This document shows, in pieces, positions 6,787 through 7,299 of a stretch of 7,299 nt of DNA (the first letter of the stretch is position 1; the number at the start of each line of letters is the position of its first letter). The stretch lies in contig VSNT01000163.1 in NCBI GenBank assembly GCA_009774465.1, positions 1-7,299 on the forward strand, given 5' to 3'. The notes under the pieces were generated by a model. That model saw only the letters and a list, made by a program, of their open reading frames with translations. It did not search any database and was not told the origin of the DNA. The stretch comes from Lachnospiraceae bacterium (lineage in GTDB: Bacteria > Bacillota_A > Clostridia > Lachnospirales > Lachnospiraceae). A program made the position numbers and the translations under genes.

Positions 6787-7209
6787 TTACATAAAAAATT
6801 CATGACCGCCGTGTTCAAACAATTTAGTCAGGGAATTGTCAAACCAACGCATTTTTTCCGGATCTGCATATTTTCTGGATACAAAATACAATGCTCCCTT
6901 TGTAATATCTTCACCTTTAAGGACACGCTCCACCGCCGCTATGGTTTCCTCCGTTACATTTGCTCTTTTATAAGTGCCATTTGCAACCGGGGAAAATTGA
7001 TAAACGCCATTTTCTCTCTGCATAACCACTTCCGTTACAGTTTCCGGGAACTTACAACTGTCCACACGGTTTAAAATCACACCGGCCACCAGCATTTTCC
7101 CTTCCTCATCTTCATTTCCCGCTTCAGCCTGTACAATTTTTAAGAGTGCTTCATAGTCTGCTTCGGACAAGTTATACTTGTACTCCTTTTCCAAAACCAC
7201 ATAATCCAC
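6787..7209 (-). CDS. SleB-like cell wall hydrolase domain protein (possibly a 3' fragment)
   Basis: Residues 15-140 match the Hydrolase_2/SleB catalytic domain, which cleaves peptidoglycan, as in spore cortex lysis. Visible family features are IVQAEAGNEDEEGK (likely catalytic glutamate E29 in AEAGNE), VILNRV (44-49), FPETVTEVV (54-62), YQFSPVANG (70-78), KGALYF (104-109) and the C-terminal HGGHEFF. The catalytic domain looks complete but there is no signal peptide or membrane anchor, although such enzymes normally act outside the membrane. The start is uncertain: no ATG exists before the domain, an in-frame TGA lies at 7261-7263, and the only plausible start ahead of the domain is a GTG at 7209 (or one three codons later) without a clear ribosome binding site. 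That GTG overlaps the stop of the preceding frame as TAGTG. It is therefore either a translationally coupled second gene or the 3' part of a gene broken by a frameshift. Confidence 0.75.
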   Translation of the reverse strand: MDYVVLEKEYKYNLSEADYEALLKIVQAEAGNEDEEGKMLVAGVILNRVDSCKFPETVTEVVMQRENGVYQFSPVANGTYKRANVTEETIAAVERVLKGEDITKGALYFVSRKYADPEKMRWFDNSLTKLFEHGGHEFFM

Positions 7210-7299
7210 TACTCTCTGTCCGGAACCGCCCTTTTGGGCACGCCAAAAAACATGTCCATTTCAGGCTCCGAATAATTTTCTGTTAACTTGATCTTAAAT
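7209..7299 (-). CDS. C-terminal end of an upstream frame, runs off right edge
   Basis: On the minus strand a frame is open from the right edge to TAG at 7211-7209. It encodes 29 visible residues, beginning FKIKLTENYSEPEMDMFF and ending GVPKRAVPDRE. I do not recognise it. Its stop overlaps the GTG proposed for the hydrolase by one base. A run of six A (7245-7250, TTTTTT on the coding strand) lies in this stretch. One extra T, or a -1 slip there, would join this frame to the hydrolase frame without any stop. It may thus be the N-terminal part of the same protein, supplying the missing export or anchor region, or simply a separate gene. Confidence 0.4.
   Translation of the reverse strand, partial: FKIKLTENYSEPEMDMFFGVPKRAVPDRE

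Noticed and set aside
1..7299. CRISPR arrays, insertion sequences, tRNA or rRNA genes, defence systems
   Set aside because: No repeat-spacer pattern, transposase, terminal inverted repeats, tRNA-like cloverleaf or recognisable defence gene was seen on either strand.

Overview
The window looks like chromosomal DNA from an anaerobic Firmicute of the Clostridia, most likely Lachnospiraceae or a close relative. The reasons are moderate-to-low G+C with very AT-rich intergenic DNA, strong AGGAGG-type ribosome binding sites, the Clostridia-like forms of PEP carboxykinase and citrate synthase, a SleB-type cell wall hydrolase, and a response regulator-diguanylate cyclase of a layout I associate with Lachnospiraceae. 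The taxonomic call is inference; no rRNA or other marker gene is present.

Layout, left to right. (1) Positions 1-94, minus strand: the start of an unrecognised gene running off the left edge. It has its own promoter, a good ribosome binding site and a tetranucleotide repeat (5.5 copies) just inside the reading frame. (2) 337-2046, minus: ATP-dependent PEP carboxykinase (pckA), followed by a strong hairpin terminator at 232-270. (3) 2047-2384: a 338-base divergent control region with a clear pckA promoter and a perfect inverted repeat at the predicted transcription start. (4) 2385-3752, plus: Si-type citrate synthase, ending at a hairpin terminator that can also serve the converging gene. (5) 3846-5174, minus: a response regulator with a REC domain, an active-looking GGDEF domain and a degenerate second GGDEF-like domain. 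(6) 5206-6693, minus: threonine synthase (thrC), 31 bases upstream of the response regulator and probably in one transcript with it. (7) 6787-7209, minus: a SleB-like hydrolase domain without a signal peptide. (8) 7209-7299, minus: the tail of another reading frame from the right edge that overlaps the hydrolase start by one base, which could mean two coupled genes or one gene split by a frameshift.

Functional links. PEP carboxykinase interconverts PEP and oxaloacetate, and citrate synthase consumes oxaloacetate. Their divergent arrangement fits control of carbon entry into an incomplete TCA cycle that makes 2-oxoglutarate and glutamate. Threonine synthase also draws on oxaloacetate, through aspartate. 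The cyclic-di-GMP gene behind thrC has no obvious metabolic reason to be there.

Most of the window is ordinary core metabolism and I see no convincing new defence or mobile system. The points most worth checking are the repeat in the left-edge gene, the operator-like palindrome at the pckA start site, the apparent division of catalytic and inhibitory motifs between the two GGDEF domains, and the frame break at the hydrolase.
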